64,000 nucleotides of DNA from Streptomyces violens (GTDB taxonomy: Bacteria; Actinomycetota; Actinomycetes; Streptomycetales; Streptomycetaceae). Location: positions 62,001 to 126,000 of the forward strand of contig NZ_JOBH01000006.1 of assembly GCF_000717745.1 (NCBI RefSeq), written 5' to 3'. The translations under genes and the position numbers were made by a program. Under the pieces are notes generated by a model that searched no databases, was not told the origin of the DNA, and saw nothing but the letters and a program-made list of their open reading frames with translations. Positions 52,035 to 60,060 of the stretch are shown here, piece by piece. Position 1 is the first letter of the stretch. Every line of letters starts with the position of its first letter.

Positions 52035-52387
52035 GCGTGCCTCCTCCGCGAGCTGCCTGTCCCCGCGATCGTACGTGAGGCGGCCGCCGAGAAAAGCGCT
52101 TGCGCAAACGCTTGCGCGAAATCGCTCGAGCGGTCACGATGCCGTACCGGGCGGTCGCATCCCGACCGGACGCCCCGGCACCCAGCGTCGCGTGCCGAGG
52201 CATCCGTGGCCGCCCTCCTCCCGGCTGCCGTGCGACGCGGCACCGGCTCCCGCCGCCCGTCCAGCCGACGGACGCCAGGCGGCGGGAGCACCGCCCGCCC
52301 CGGTCCGTCGGACGACCGGACCGGGGCACGGCGGAGCGCAACCGGTACCAGCTGACCCCGCGTCAGCCCACCTGAAGGAGAGCTGCC
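52035..52387. other. 353-base divergent control region between LacI and MFS genes
   Basis: No ORF is convincing. The region holds the tandem CGCTTGCGC operator at 52097-52117 and an RBS-like GGAGA before the TTG of the MFS gene. The remainder (about 52130-52370) is GC-rich without a recognised signal. Confidence 0.5.
52097..52117. promoter_or_regulatory. LacI-type operator: CGCTTGCGC twice, 12 bases apart
   Basis: CGCTTGCGC at 52097-52105 and again at 52109-52117. Within it GCGCAA-ACGC-TTGCGC (52102-52117) forms a palindrome centred on a CG step, the usual LacI-family operator form. It is 63 bases upstream of the lacI-type start, well placed for autoregulation. Confidence 0.65.
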
Positions 52388-53782
52388 TTGGCCCGCACCG
52401 ACACCGTCCTGCCACCCGAATCGGGCGCACCGCCGCGCCAGCGCGGACGTGCCGCGGTCATCGGCGCATCCGCCGTCGCCGCGCTCGGCGGCTTCCTCTT
52501 CGGCTACGACACCGGGATCATCTCCTCGGCCCTGCTCCACATCACGCCCGAATTCCACCTCAGCGCCGGCATGCAGCAGGTCACCGTGGCGTCCCTGCTG
52601 CTCGGCGCGATCTTCGGCGTGCTGATCAGCGGCGCGGTCACCGACGCGGTCGGCCGCCGCCGCACGCTGCTCACCGCCGCCGCCATCTTCACCGTCGGCG
52701 CCCTGGGCTGCGCCGTCGCGCCGGACGCCGCCGTACTGATCGCCGCCCGCTTCGTCCTCGGCCTCGCCATCGGCACCGCCTCGCTCGCCGTGCCCGCCTA
52801 CATCGCCGAGATCGCGCCGAAGGAGAGCCGCGGCAAGCTGGTCTCGCTCAACCAGCTGATGATCACCGTCGGCATCTTCGTCTCCTACCTCGTCGGCTAC
52901 GCCTTCGACGACGTCGAGCAGGGCTGGCGCTGGATGCTCGGCATCGGCGCCGTACCGTCCCTGCTCATGCTCGCCGGCGTCTTCCGGCTCTCCGAGAGCC
53001 CGCGCTGGCTGCTCACCCACGGCCGCCCCGAGGAGGCCCGCGCGGTCCTGCGCCGCACCCGTACCGCGGAGGAGGCCGAGCACGAGGTCCGCGAGATCGA
53101 GACGCTGGCGGCCCAGGAGTCGAAGATCGGCTACCGCGACCTGCTGCGCCCCGCCATGCGCCCCGCGGTGATCCTCGGCGTGGTGGTCGCCGCGACCAAC
53201 CAGCTCGTCGGCGTCAACGCGGTGATCTACTACGCGCCCACCATGCTCCAGCAGGCCGGCTTCGCCAGCTCCGCCGCGATCCTCTCCTCGCTCGGCATCG
53301 GCCTGGTCAACATGGTCCTCACCGGCATCGCGCTGCTCCTCGTCGACAAGGTCGGCCGCCGCCCGCTGCTGCTCGGCGGCACCGGCGTCGTCGTCCTCGC
53401 CCTCGTCCTGCTCGGCGCGCTCTACCTCGTCGGCGACGGACAGCCCGCGCACAGCGGCCTGCTGGTCGCCGGGCTCTGCCTGTACATCGGCGCCTTCGCA
53501 CCCAGCCTGGGCCTGGCGATCTGGCTCATCAACAGCGAGATCTTCCCCACCGCCGCGCGCGGCAAGGCGTCCTCCTTCGGCAACGTCACGCACTGGGGCC
53601 TGGACTTCGCCATCTCGCTCACCGTGCTGACCACCATCCAGGCGCTCACCCCGACCGGCCTGTTCTGGATCTACGCGCTCTTCGGCCTCCTCGGCGCCGG
53701 CTACCTCTACCGCAAGCTGCCCGAGACCAAGGGCCGCAGCCTGGAGGACATCTCGGCCTCCCTGCGCGGCGACCGGGGCTAG
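52388..53782 (+). CDS. MFS sugar transporter (sugar porter family)
   Basis: A 464-residue sugar porter with twelve predicted membrane segments. Family signatures are GGFLFGYDTGIISSALLHI, AVGRRRTL-type DAVGRRRTLL, PAYIAEIAPKESRGKLVSLN with QLMITVGIF, the PESPR variant LSESPRWLLTHGRPEEA, QLVGVNAVIYYAPTM and the C-terminal KLPETKGRSLEDI. Proton-coupled uptake of a monosaccharide, probably fructose or a related sugar given the GH32 neighbour, is expected. The start is a TTG at 52388, six bases after GGAGA. The divergent LacI gene and the intervening operator indicate repression. Confidence 0.9.
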   Translation: MARTDTVLPPESGAPPRQRGRAAVIGASAVAALGGFLFGYDTGIISSALLHITPEFHLSAGMQQVTVASLLLGAIFGVLISGAVTDAVGRRRTLLTAAAIFTVGALGCAVAPDAAVLIAARFVLGLAIGTASLAVPAYIAEIAPKESRGKLVSLNQLMITVGIFVSYLVGYAFDDVEQGWRWMLGIGAVPSLLMLAGVFRLSESPRWLLTHGRPEEARAVLRRTRTAEEAEHEVREIETLAAQESKIGYRDLLRPAMRPAVILGVVVAATNQLVGVNAVIYYAPTMLQQAGFASSAAILSSLGIGLVNMVLTGIALLLVDKVGRRPLLLGGTGVVVLALVLLGALYLVGDGQPAHSGLLVAGLCLYIGAFAPSLGLAIWLINSEIFPTAARGKASSFGNVTHWGLDFAISLTVLTTIQALTPTGLFWIYALFGLLGAGYLYRKLPETKGRSLEDISASLRGDRG

Positions 53783-53783
53783 G

Positions 53784-53905
53784 TCGTGTCCGCAAAGTCC
53801 CGTCGTTCGCCCGGAGGGCGGGGCCCGCGGCGTCTGGTGCGTGCGATCGCAAGGCGGAGGGTCGTCCTCGTAGTGGGTCTACGTGGGCGATCCCGACAAC
53901 GCAGC
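53784..53905. repeat. Candidate dispersed repeat/relic element downstream of the MFS gene
   Basis: An intergenic stretch starting GTCGTGTCCGCAAAGTCC and containing an imperfect hairpin (arms about 53860-53870 and 53880-53894). From memory, closely similar stretches follow many actinomycete genes, often producing spurious ORFs ending in the same residues. It may be a MITE-like relic or a repeated terminator. Only the hairpin is seen directly; copy number cannot be tested here. Confidence 0.35.
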
Positions 53906-54043
53906 GCGAACACGTTGGTCGTTGACCCTCCCCACTCCTCTCCCACAAGGTGAGTAGGAGCCTGTGGTTGATCCCGCCAGGGTCCGGGCACAGACTCCAC
54001 CATCCATCCGCACCGCTTCAACGCCGTGGGAGAGAGCTGTCGT

Positions 54044-55315
54044 ATGAGCCACCTTTCCGAGCATCTGCGCCAGGCCACACCCGTCGTCGCCGAGCGCGGC
54101 GAGGGCGTCCACCTCTTCGGTACGGACGGCCGCCGCTATCTGGACTTCACCGCCGGCATCGGCGTCACCAGCACGGGCCACTGCCACCCGCGCGTGGTCG
54201 CCGCCGCCCAGGAACAGGTGGCCACCCTGATCCACGGCCAGTACACGACCGTGATGCACCAGCCGCTGCAGAAGCTGGTCGCACGGCTCGGTGACGTACT
54301 GCCCCAAGGGCTGGACAGCCTCTTCTTCGCCAACTCCGGGAGCGAGGCCGTGGAGGCCGCGATGCGGCTCGCCCGGCAGGCCACGGGGCGGCCCAACATC
54401 GTCGTCTGCCAGGGCGGCTTCCACGGCCGCACGGTCGCCGCCGCCTCCCTCACCACCTCCGGTACGAAGGTCCGCACGGGCTTCGGCCCGCTGATGAGCG
54501 GCGTGCACGTCGCGCCCTTCCCGAACGCGTACTACTACGGCCGGCACTACGGCTGGGACGAGGAGGCCACCACCCGCTTCGCGCTGCGCGAGTTCGACCA
54601 CCTCCTGCAGACCGTCACCGACCCCGACGACACCGCCGCGATCATGGTGGAGCCGGTGCTCGGCGAGGGCGGCTACGTCCCCGCCAACAGCGCCTATCTG
54701 CAGGGCCTGCGGGAGCGCGCCGACCGGCACGGCATCCTGCTGATCCTGGACGAGGTGCAGACCGGCGTCGGGCGCACCGGCCGCTTCTGGGGCCATGACC
54801 ACTTCGGCGTCCGGCCCGACATCGTCATCACCGCCAAGGGCCTGGCCAGCGGCTTCCCGCTGTCCGGCATCGCCGCGTCCGACGAACTGATGGCCAAGGC
54901 CCGGCCCGGCTCGCAGGGCGGCACGTACGGCGGCAACGCGGTCGCCTGTGCCGCGGCCCTCGCCACCCTCGACGTGGTCGAGAACGAGGGGCTGGTCGGC
55001 AACGCCGCCACGATGGGCGCCCGGTTGCGCTCCGGCCTGGAGGACGTCGCCGCCAAGCATCCCGCCATCGGCGACGTACGGGGACTCGGCCTGATGCTGG
55101 CGAACGAATTCACCACCGAGGACGGGGAACCCGACCCGAAGACCGCGGGGCGCGTCCAGCAGGCCGCCGTCGAGGAAGGGCTGCTGCTCCTCACGTGCGG
55201 CCCCTGGGGCAACGTCGTCCGGCTGATCCCGCCGCTGATCGTCACCGAGCAGCAGATCGACGAGGGGCTGCGGGCCTGGTCCGCCGCCGTCCAGGCGGGC
55301 TGCGCCGACCGCTGA
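54044..55315 (+). CDS. gabT: Class III aminotransferase (4-aminobutyrate aminotransferase type)
   Basis: A 423-residue PLP-dependent omega-aminotransferase. Key blocks are TAGIGVTSTGHCHPRVVAAA, FFANSGSEAVEAAMRLARQA, GGFHGRTVAAASLTTSG, the aspartate block LILDEVQTGVGRTGRFWGHD and the PLP lysine K265 in VITAKGLASGFPL. The next gene encodes a succinate-semialdehyde-type dehydrogenase, so conversion of 4-aminobutyrate to succinic semialdehyde is the best guess. Diaminobutyrate, ornithine or taurine transamination are alternatives. A perfect 12-bp hairpin follows before the dehydrogenase. Confidence 0.85.
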   Translation: MSHLSEHLRQATPVVAERGEGVHLFGTDGRRYLDFTAGIGVTSTGHCHPRVVAAAQEQVATLIHGQYTTVMHQPLQKLVARLGDVLPQGLDSLFFANSGSEAVEAAMRLARQATGRPNIVVCQGGFHGRTVAAASLTTSGTKVRTGFGPLMSGVHVAPFPNAYYYGRHYGWDEEATTRFALREFDHLLQTVTDPDDTAAIMVEPVLGEGGYVPANSAYLQGLRERADRHGILLILDEVQTGVGRTGRFWGHDHFGVRPDIVITAKGLASGFPLSGIAASDELMAKARPGSQGGTYGGNAVACAAALATLDVVENEGLVGNAATMGARLRSGLEDVAAKHPAIGDVRGLGLMLANEFTTEDGEPDPKTAGRVQQAAVEEGLLLLTCGPWGNVVRLIPPLIVTEQQIDEGLRAWSAAVQAGCADR

Positions 55316-55335
55316 GCCCCGCCCGCCGCCGGACC

Positions 55336-55363
55336 GGCCGGTCCCCCGCCCGGGGGACCGGCC
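55336..55363 (+). terminator. Hairpin between gabT and gabD (terminator or attenuator)
   Basis: A perfect 12-bp stem GGCCGGTCCCCC with its complement around a four-base loop, 20 bases after the gabT stop and 50 bases before the gabD start. It may reduce read-through between two genes that look like one pathway. Confidence 0.65.
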
Positions 55364-55413
55364 GCCCGTACACCCGCCCGCTCCGCGTACCGACCCGCCG
55401 GGAGGCACCGCTC

Positions 55414-56925
55414 ATGACCACGACCACCAGCACCCAGCCGTCGGGCTCCCCGGACGCACCGCGCTCCGGCATCCGCGTCATCGACGCCGTCCCCAAGCAG
55501 CTCTTCATCGACGGCCGGTGGCAGGACTCGGCCGGTGGCCGCACGCTGCCCGTGGACGACCCCGCCACCGGGCGCGAGCTGTGCCAGGTCGCCGACGCCG
55601 CGGCCGAGGACGGCCGGCGCGCCCTGGACGCCGCGGTCGCCGCGCAGCCGGACTGGGCGGCCACGGCGCCGCGCGCCCGCAGCGAGATCCTGCGCCGCGC
55701 CTACGAGCTGATCATCGAACGCAAGGAGGACCTCGCCCTCCTGATGACCCTGGAGATGGGCAAGCCGCTGGCCGAGGCGCGCGGCGAGGTCGGCTACGCG
55801 GCGGAGTTCTTCCGCTGGTTCTCCGAGGAGGCCGTGCGCATCGACGGCGGCATGTCGCGGACGCCCGACGGCGCCAACCGCGTCCTGGTGATGCGCCAGC
55901 CCGTCGGCCCCTGTCTGCTCATCACCCCGTGGAACTTCCCGCTCGCGATGGGCACCCGCAAGATCGGCCCGGCGGTCGCCGCCGGCTGCACGATGGTCCT
56001 CAAGCCGGCCCCGCAGACCCCGCTCTCCAGCCTGGCACTGGCCGCCATCATGACCGAGGCGGGCCTGCCGCCCGGCGTTCTCAACGTCGTCACCTCCACG
56101 GACGCGGCCGGTGTCGTGGAGCCCCTGCTGCGCAGCGGCGACGTACGCAAGCTGTCCTTCACCGGCTCCACCCAGGTCGGCCGCATCCTCCTGGCCCAGT
56201 GCGCGGACACCGTTGTACGGACCTCCATGGAGCTGGGTGGGAACGCGCCCTTCCTCGTCTTCGCCGACGCCGACCTGGACAAGGCGGTGGACGGCGCGAT
56301 GGTCGCCAAGATGCGGAACATGGGCGAGGCGTGCACCGCCGCCAACCGCTTCTTCGTGCACCGCTCCGTCGCCGACGCCTTCGCCACCCGGCTCGCCGAG
56401 CGGATGGGCGCCCTCACCGTCGGCCCCGGCACGCAGGACGGCACCGACGTCGGTCCGCTGATCGACGCGGCGGGCCGGAACAAGGCCGCCGACCTCGTCC
56501 AGGACGCCGTACAGCGCGGGGCCAAGGCCCTGATCGGCGGCGAGGCACCGGACGGCGCGGGCTATTTCTACCCGCCCACCGTCCTCACGGACGTGCGCCC
56601 GGACTCCGCGCTGATGTCCACCGAGATCTTCGGCCCGGTCGCCGCGATCCTCACCTTTGACGACGAGGACGAGGCGGTCGCCGCCGCCAACGACACGGAA
56701 TGGGGACTGGTCGGCTATCTCTTCACGGAGAACCTGGACCGCGCGCTGCGGGTCGGCGAGCGCCTGGAGACCGGCATGGTCGGCGTCAACACCGGGCTGG
56801 TGTCCAACCCGGCCGCGCCCTTCGGCGGCATCAAGCAGTCCGGGCTGGGCCGCGAGGGCGGCCGGGCCGGCATCGAGGAGTTCCTGGAGATCAAGTACCT
56901 GGCCATCCCCGCGGGCCAGGGCTGA
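55414..56925 (+). CDS. gabD: NAD(P)-dependent succinate-semialdehyde dehydrogenase-type ALDH
   Basis: A 503-residue aldehyde dehydrogenase. The catalytic glutamate is E273 in SMELGGNAPFLVFADADLD and the nucleophile is C307 in GEACTAANRFF. PWNFPLAMGTRKIGPAVAAG and FTGSTQVGRILL bind the nucleotide. The EACTAANR and PFGGIKQSGLGREGG segments are those of GabD-type succinate-semialdehyde dehydrogenases, fitting the aminotransferase upstream: together they would take 4-aminobutyrate to succinate. The start is the ATG at 55414, nine bases after GGGAGG. Confidence 0.88.
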   Translation: MTTTTSTQPSGSPDAPRSGIRVIDAVPKQLFIDGRWQDSAGGRTLPVDDPATGRELCQVADAAAEDGRRALDAAVAAQPDWAATAPRARSEILRRAYELIIERKEDLALLMTLEMGKPLAEARGEVGYAAEFFRWFSEEAVRIDGGMSRTPDGANRVLVMRQPVGPCLLITPWNFPLAMGTRKIGPAVAAGCTMVLKPAPQTPLSSLALAAIMTEAGLPPGVLNVVTSTDAAGVVEPLLRSGDVRKLSFTGSTQVGRILLAQCADTVVRTSMELGGNAPFLVFADADLDKAVDGAMVAKMRNMGEACTAANRFFVHRSVADAFATRLAERMGALTVGPGTQDGTDVGPLIDAAGRNKAADLVQDAVQRGAKALIGGEAPDGAGYFYPPTVLTDVRPDSALMSTEIFGPVAAILTFDDEDEAVAAANDTEWGLVGYLFTENLDRALRVGERLETGMVGVNTGLVSNPAAPFGGIKQSGLGREGGRAGIEEFLEIKYLAIPAGQG

Positions 56926-57057
56926 TCGGCTGACGCCGATGCTCCGTACGGTCTTATGTACTACTGCAATCAGGCGGTCCCGGTTTCGGCCACGTGGTGA
57001 ACGGGGCGCGGTCGGTGATTCTCCCAGTGAACAAGCCACCTCCGCATGGGAGAAAAC

Positions 57058-57339
57058 ATGTCCATCCGTACCGCCCTCGTGGCGACCGCCCTGGCCGCCG
57101 CGACGGTCCTCGGCGGCGCCGCCACCGCCGTTGCCGACGCCGAAGCGGAAGGCTCGGCCCACGGCAGCCCGGGTGTGCTCTCGGGCAACGTCATTCAGGT
57201 GCCGGTGCACGTTCCGGTCAACGTGTGCGGCAACAGCATCAATATCATCGCGCTGCTGAACCCCGCCTCCGCCACCTGCGTGAACGACGGCCACGGCCGT
57301 CACCACCACCACTGGAAGCACAACAACCACCGCAACTGA
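57058..57339 (+). CDS. Short chaplin with histidine-rich C-terminal tail
   Basis: A 93-residue secreted protein. A Sec signal peptide (RTALVATALAAATVLGGAAT, cleavage near AVADA, about residue 27) precedes one chaplin domain: HGSPGVLSGNVIQVPVHVPV, NVCGNSINIIALLNPASATC, with the two cysteines of short chaplins. Chaplins assemble into amyloid fibrils at the hyphal surface and lower water surface tension so that aerial hyphae can emerge. Unusually, the domain is followed by GRHHHHWKHNNHRN; chaplins normally stop soon after the second cysteine. The start is the ATG at 57058, after GGGAG; an ATG at 57046 lies before that site. Confidence 0.87.
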   Translation: MSIRTALVATALAAATVLGGAATAVADAEAEGSAHGSPGVLSGNVIQVPVHVPVNVCGNSINIIALLNPASATCVNDGHGRHHHHWKHNNHRN

Positions 57340-57360
57340 CCGGTCGCCGTACCGCACCAC

Positions 57361-57393
57361 ACCCGCCGCCGGCCCCCGGGTTCGGCGGCGGGT
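57361..57393 (+). terminator. Hairpin terminator after the chaplin gene
   Basis: A perfect 11-bp stem ACCCGCCGCCG with its complement around an eleven-base loop, 22 bases after the chaplin stop. No U-run follows. Confidence 0.65.
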
Positions 57394-57455
57394 GCCGTGG
57401 GGCAGGCGCACGGCACACGTGCCGCGCACCAACGACGAGCGGAGGCCGGAGCGCG

Positions 57456-57920
57456 ATGAAGACCAGGCTGCTGTACGAGGAATCCGGGCTGCGCACCTTC
57501 GCACTGGTCATGGACAAGGGTGACGAGGCGGCCGCCCGGATCACCGCCTTCGCGCGCGAGCAGGGCATCAGCGGCGCGGGACTGACCGCGATCGGCGCCT
57601 GTCGCCAGGCCACCCTCGGCTACTTCGACCCCAAGATCATGGACTACCGCAGCACTCACTTCGACGGCCAGATGGAAGTGCTGTCGCTGCTCGGGGACAT
57701 CGCCACGCACGACGGGGAGCCCGTGCTGCACGCGCACCTCGTCCTCGGCCGCAAGGACTCCTCCGTCATCGGCGGCCACCTCCAGAAGTGCGTCGTCTTC
57801 CCGACGATGGAGGTCATCGTGACCGAGACCCCGGCCCACCTGCGCAAGCGGATCGACCCCGAGACCGGGCTGGCCCTCATCGCGCCGGAGGCGTCCGACG
57901 GGCCGCCCGACGGGTCCTGA
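57456..57920 (+). CDS. PPC/DUF296 domain protein
   Basis: A 154-residue stand-alone PPC (plant and prokaryote conserved, DUF296) protein. The fold signature appears as RTFALVMDKGDEAAARITAF, GLTAIGACRQATLGYFD, MEVLSLLGDIATHDGEPVLH and AHLVLGRKDSSVIGGHL. The conserved GxHxH metal site of the family is partly visible in HAHLVLG and GGHL. Bacterial members form trimers of unknown role; DNA binding as in plant AHL proteins needs an AT-hook, which is absent. It sits between a chaplin and dps, on the same strand as both. Confidence 0.83.
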   Translation: MKTRLLYEESGLRTFALVMDKGDEAAARITAFAREQGISGAGLTAIGACRQATLGYFDPKIMDYRSTHFDGQMEVLSLLGDIATHDGEPVLHAHLVLGRKDSSVIGGHLQKCVVFPTMEVIVTETPAHLRKRIDPETGLALIAPEASDGPPDGS

Positions 57921-57975
57921 CCGCACCGCCGGCGGCATAGCGGGCGGAAGCTCGTACACCGCTGGAAATGTGGGC

Positions 57976-58001
57976 GTTTGCCGCGCTGTGGGCAGTGGTA
58001 T
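57976..58001 (+). promoter_or_regulatory. Candidate SigB-like promoter for dps
   Basis: GTTT, 16 bases, then TGGTAT, one mismatch to the SigB-family GNNT-N14-16-GGGTAC/T. It lies about 90 bases before the dps start. S. coelicolor dpsA is known to be controlled by stress sigma factors of this group, which supports the reading. Confidence 0.4.
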
Positions 58002-58089
58002 CCCTGTGGCGCACGCCCGGTGGTCCGCCGGGCCCGGACGCCCGGCACCCCCGCCGGGCCGGCAGAAGACCGTCGAAGGAGACAGTGCC

Positions 58090-58671
58090 GTGGCCTCGAA
58101 AGCCGACTCGCAGCTCACCTATACGGTTCCGGGCATGAGCACCTCCGAGGGCTCGGAGGTCATCCAGCTGCTGCGGATGCGGCTGCACGCGCTCAACGAC
58201 CTCGCCCTCACGCTCAAGCACGTCCACTGGAACGTGGTCGGCCCGCACTTCATCGCCGTACACGAAATGCTCGACCCGCAGGTCGACGCCGTACGCGACA
58301 TGATCGACACCACCGCGGAGCGCATCTCGACGCTGGGCGGCGAGCCCGCCGGTACGCCCGGCGTCATGGTCGCCGAGCGCACCTGGGAGGACTACGCGAT
58401 CGGCCGGGCCGAGTCGATCGAGCACCTGGGCGCGCTGGACGTGGTGTACACGGGCATCATCGAGGACCACCGCGAGGCGGTGCGCGCCACGGACGAACCC
58501 GACCCGATCACCCAGGACATGCTCATCGAGCAGCTCCGCAGCCTGGAGCTGTTCCAGTGGTTCATCCGGGCGCACCTGGAGAACTCCGGCGGCAAGCTGA
58601 GCACGGCGCGGCAGACCAGTGAGACGGACGCGGCGCGGGCTGCTGGCAGGCAGGCCCGCCAGCAGCCGTGA
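58090..58671 (+). CDS. dps: Dps family DNA-protecting ferritin-like protein
   Basis: A 193-residue Dps protein, forming a 12-mer cage that oxidises and stores iron and protects DNA in stationary phase or stress. The Dps signature with inter-subunit ferroxidase ligands is intact: LALTLKHVHWNVVGPHFIAV followed by HEMLDPQVDAVRDMIDTTAE (His/Asp/Glu). There are extensions at both ends: about 20 residues before the first helix and a basic, alanine-rich tail (AARAAGRQARQQP). The start is a GTG eight bases after GAAGGAG. The terminator stem overlaps the last codons of this gene. Upstream lies a SigB-like promoter candidate. Confidence 0.93.
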   Translation: MASKADSQLTYTVPGMSTSEGSEVIQLLRMRLHALNDLALTLKHVHWNVVGPHFIAVHEMLDPQVDAVRDMIDTTAERISTLGGEPAGTPGVMVAERTWEDYAIGRAESIEHLGALDVVYTGIIEDHREAVRATDEPDPITQDMLIEQLRSLELFQWFIRAHLENSGGKLSTARQTSETDAARAAGRQARQQP

Positions 58672-58681
58672 ATCGTTTTTT
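58638..58681 (+). terminator. Rho-independent terminator overlapping the 3' end of dps
   Basis: A perfect 10-bp stem GGCTGCTGGC with its complement around a ten-base loop, ending at 58667, two bases before the dps stop codon, followed after seven bases by six T residues. It is a classical intrinsic terminator lying inside the coding end. Confidence 0.8.
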
Positions 58682-58753
58682 GCCTCGGACGCCCGGCGGG
58701 CCGCATGCCTGTCGGGCGCTCTGCTGCGTCTGTCCGTAAATTACGCACACCCC

Positions 58754-58782
58754 TTGACGGTTCAGCTCGTCGCGACTTAGCT
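58754..58782 (+). promoter_or_regulatory. Vegetative-type promoter of rhaI
   Basis: TTGACG, 17 bases, then TTAGCT: a close match to a HrdB/sigma-70 promoter, the only such clear match in the window. It lies 60 bases upstream of the rhaI start, with the inverted repeat at 58793-58804 just after the predicted start point. Confidence 0.55.
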
Positions 58783-58792
58783 TAGCGATCGC

Positions 58793-58804
58793 TGAAACGA
58801 TTCA
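58793..58804. promoter_or_regulatory. Candidate LacI-type operator TGAAACGATTCA upstream of rhaI
   Basis: TGAA-ACGA-TTCA, an inverted repeat around a CG-containing centre, located about 10 bases downstream of the -10 box where a repressor would block initiation. The regulator is not in this window. Confidence 0.45.
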
Positions 58805-58842
58805 AAAACAAGTGTCGCCGCGCCAGACCGCCGAGGTGAATG

Positions 58843-60018
58843 ATGCCGAGCACGCCCGCCCCGTCCGCCGTGAAGGCCGCCCTGAAGGCCCAGGTGATCG
58901 AGACACCGTCCTGGGGTTACGGAAACTCCGGCACCCGCTTCAAGGTGTTCGCGCAGCCCGGCGTCCCCCGCGACCCGTACGAGAAGCTGGACGACGCGGC
59001 GAAGGTGCACGAGTTCACCGGGGTGGCGCCGGTGGTCTCGCTGCACATTCCGTGGGACACCGTCGAGGACTACGGGAAGCTCGCCGAGTACGCGGCGGAG
59101 CGCGGCCTGACGCTCGGCGCCATCAACTCCAACACCTTCCAGGACGAGGACTACAAGCTCGGGTCCGTCACCCACCCCGACCCGGCCGTCCGCCGCAAGG
59201 CCACCGATCACCTCCTCGCCTGCGTCGACATCATGGACGCGACCGGGTCCCGGGACCTGAAGCTGTGGTTCGCCGACGGCACCAACTACCCGGGCCAGGA
59301 CGACATCGCCGCTCGCCAGGACCGGCTGGCCGAGGCGCTGGCCGAGGTGTACGGGCGGCTCGGGGACGACCAGCGGATGCTGCTGGAGTACAAGTTCTTC
59401 GAGCCGGCCTTCTACACCACGGACGTGCCGGACTGGGGCACCTCGTACGCGCACTGCCTGAAGCTCGGCCCGAAGGCGAAGGTCGTCGTCGACACCGGGC
59501 ACCACGCGCCGGGCACCAACATCGAGTTCATCGTCGCGTTCCTGCTCCGCGAGAACAAGCTCGGCGCGTTCGACTTCAACTCCCGGTTCTACGCGGACGA
59601 CGACCTGATGGTGGGCGCGGCCGATCCGTTCCAGCTGTTCCGGATCATGCACGAAGTCATCAAGAATGGTGGGCTGGAGGCCGCGAACGGCGTCAACTTC
59701 ATGCTCGACCAGTGCCACAACATCGAGGCGAAGATCCCGGCGGTCATTCGGTCTGTCATGAACGTGCAGGAGGCTACGGCGAAGGCGCTGCTGGTGGATG
59801 GCGAGGCGCTGCATGCCGCGCAGCGCGGCGGGGATGTGCTGGCGGCGAATGGCGCCCTGATGGACGCCTATGCCACCGACGTCCGGCCGTTGCTCGCGGA
59901 GGTGCGGGAGGAGATGGGGCTGCACCCGGACCCGGTCGCGGCGTATGGCGCCTCCGGCTGGCAGGAGCGGATCGCCGCCGAGCGTGTTGGCGGCGAGCAG
60001 GCCGGTTGGGGTGCCTAG
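58843..60018 (+). CDS. rhaI: L-rhamnose isomerase
   Basis: A 391-residue TIM-barrel L-rhamnose isomerase of the Pseudomonas stutzeri/RhaI type, converting L-rhamnose to L-rhamnulose. Expected metal and substrate segments are seen in DLKLWFADGTNYPGQDDIAA, MLLEYKFFEPAFYTTDVPDW, VVVDTGHHAPGTNIEFIVAF and AFDFNSRFYADDDLMVGAAD. There are two ATG codons in a row at 58840 and 58843; the GAGGT before them is better spaced for 58843. It is the first gene of the rhaI-rhaD-rhaB unit, with a promoter and operator visible upstream and a hairpin repeat before rhaD. Confidence 0.92.
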   Translation: MPSTPAPSAVKAALKAQVIETPSWGYGNSGTRFKVFAQPGVPRDPYEKLDDAAKVHEFTGVAPVVSLHIPWDTVEDYGKLAEYAAERGLTLGAINSNTFQDEDYKLGSVTHPDPAVRRKATDHLLACVDIMDATGSRDLKLWFADGTNYPGQDDIAARQDRLAEALAEVYGRLGDDQRMLLEYKFFEPAFYTTDVPDWGTSYAHCLKLGPKAKVVVDTGHHAPGTNIEFIVAFLLRENKLGAFDFNSRFYADDDLMVGAADPFQLFRIMHEVIKNGGLEAANGVNFMLDQCHNIEAKIPAVIRSVMNVQEATAKALLVDGEALHAAQRGGDVLAANGALMDAYATDVRPLLAEVREEMGLHPDPVAAYGASGWQERIAAERVGGEQAGWGA

Positions 60019-60060
60019 GCGTCTGCCCGGACCTGTTTATTGGCGGCTGCGGACCGTATG

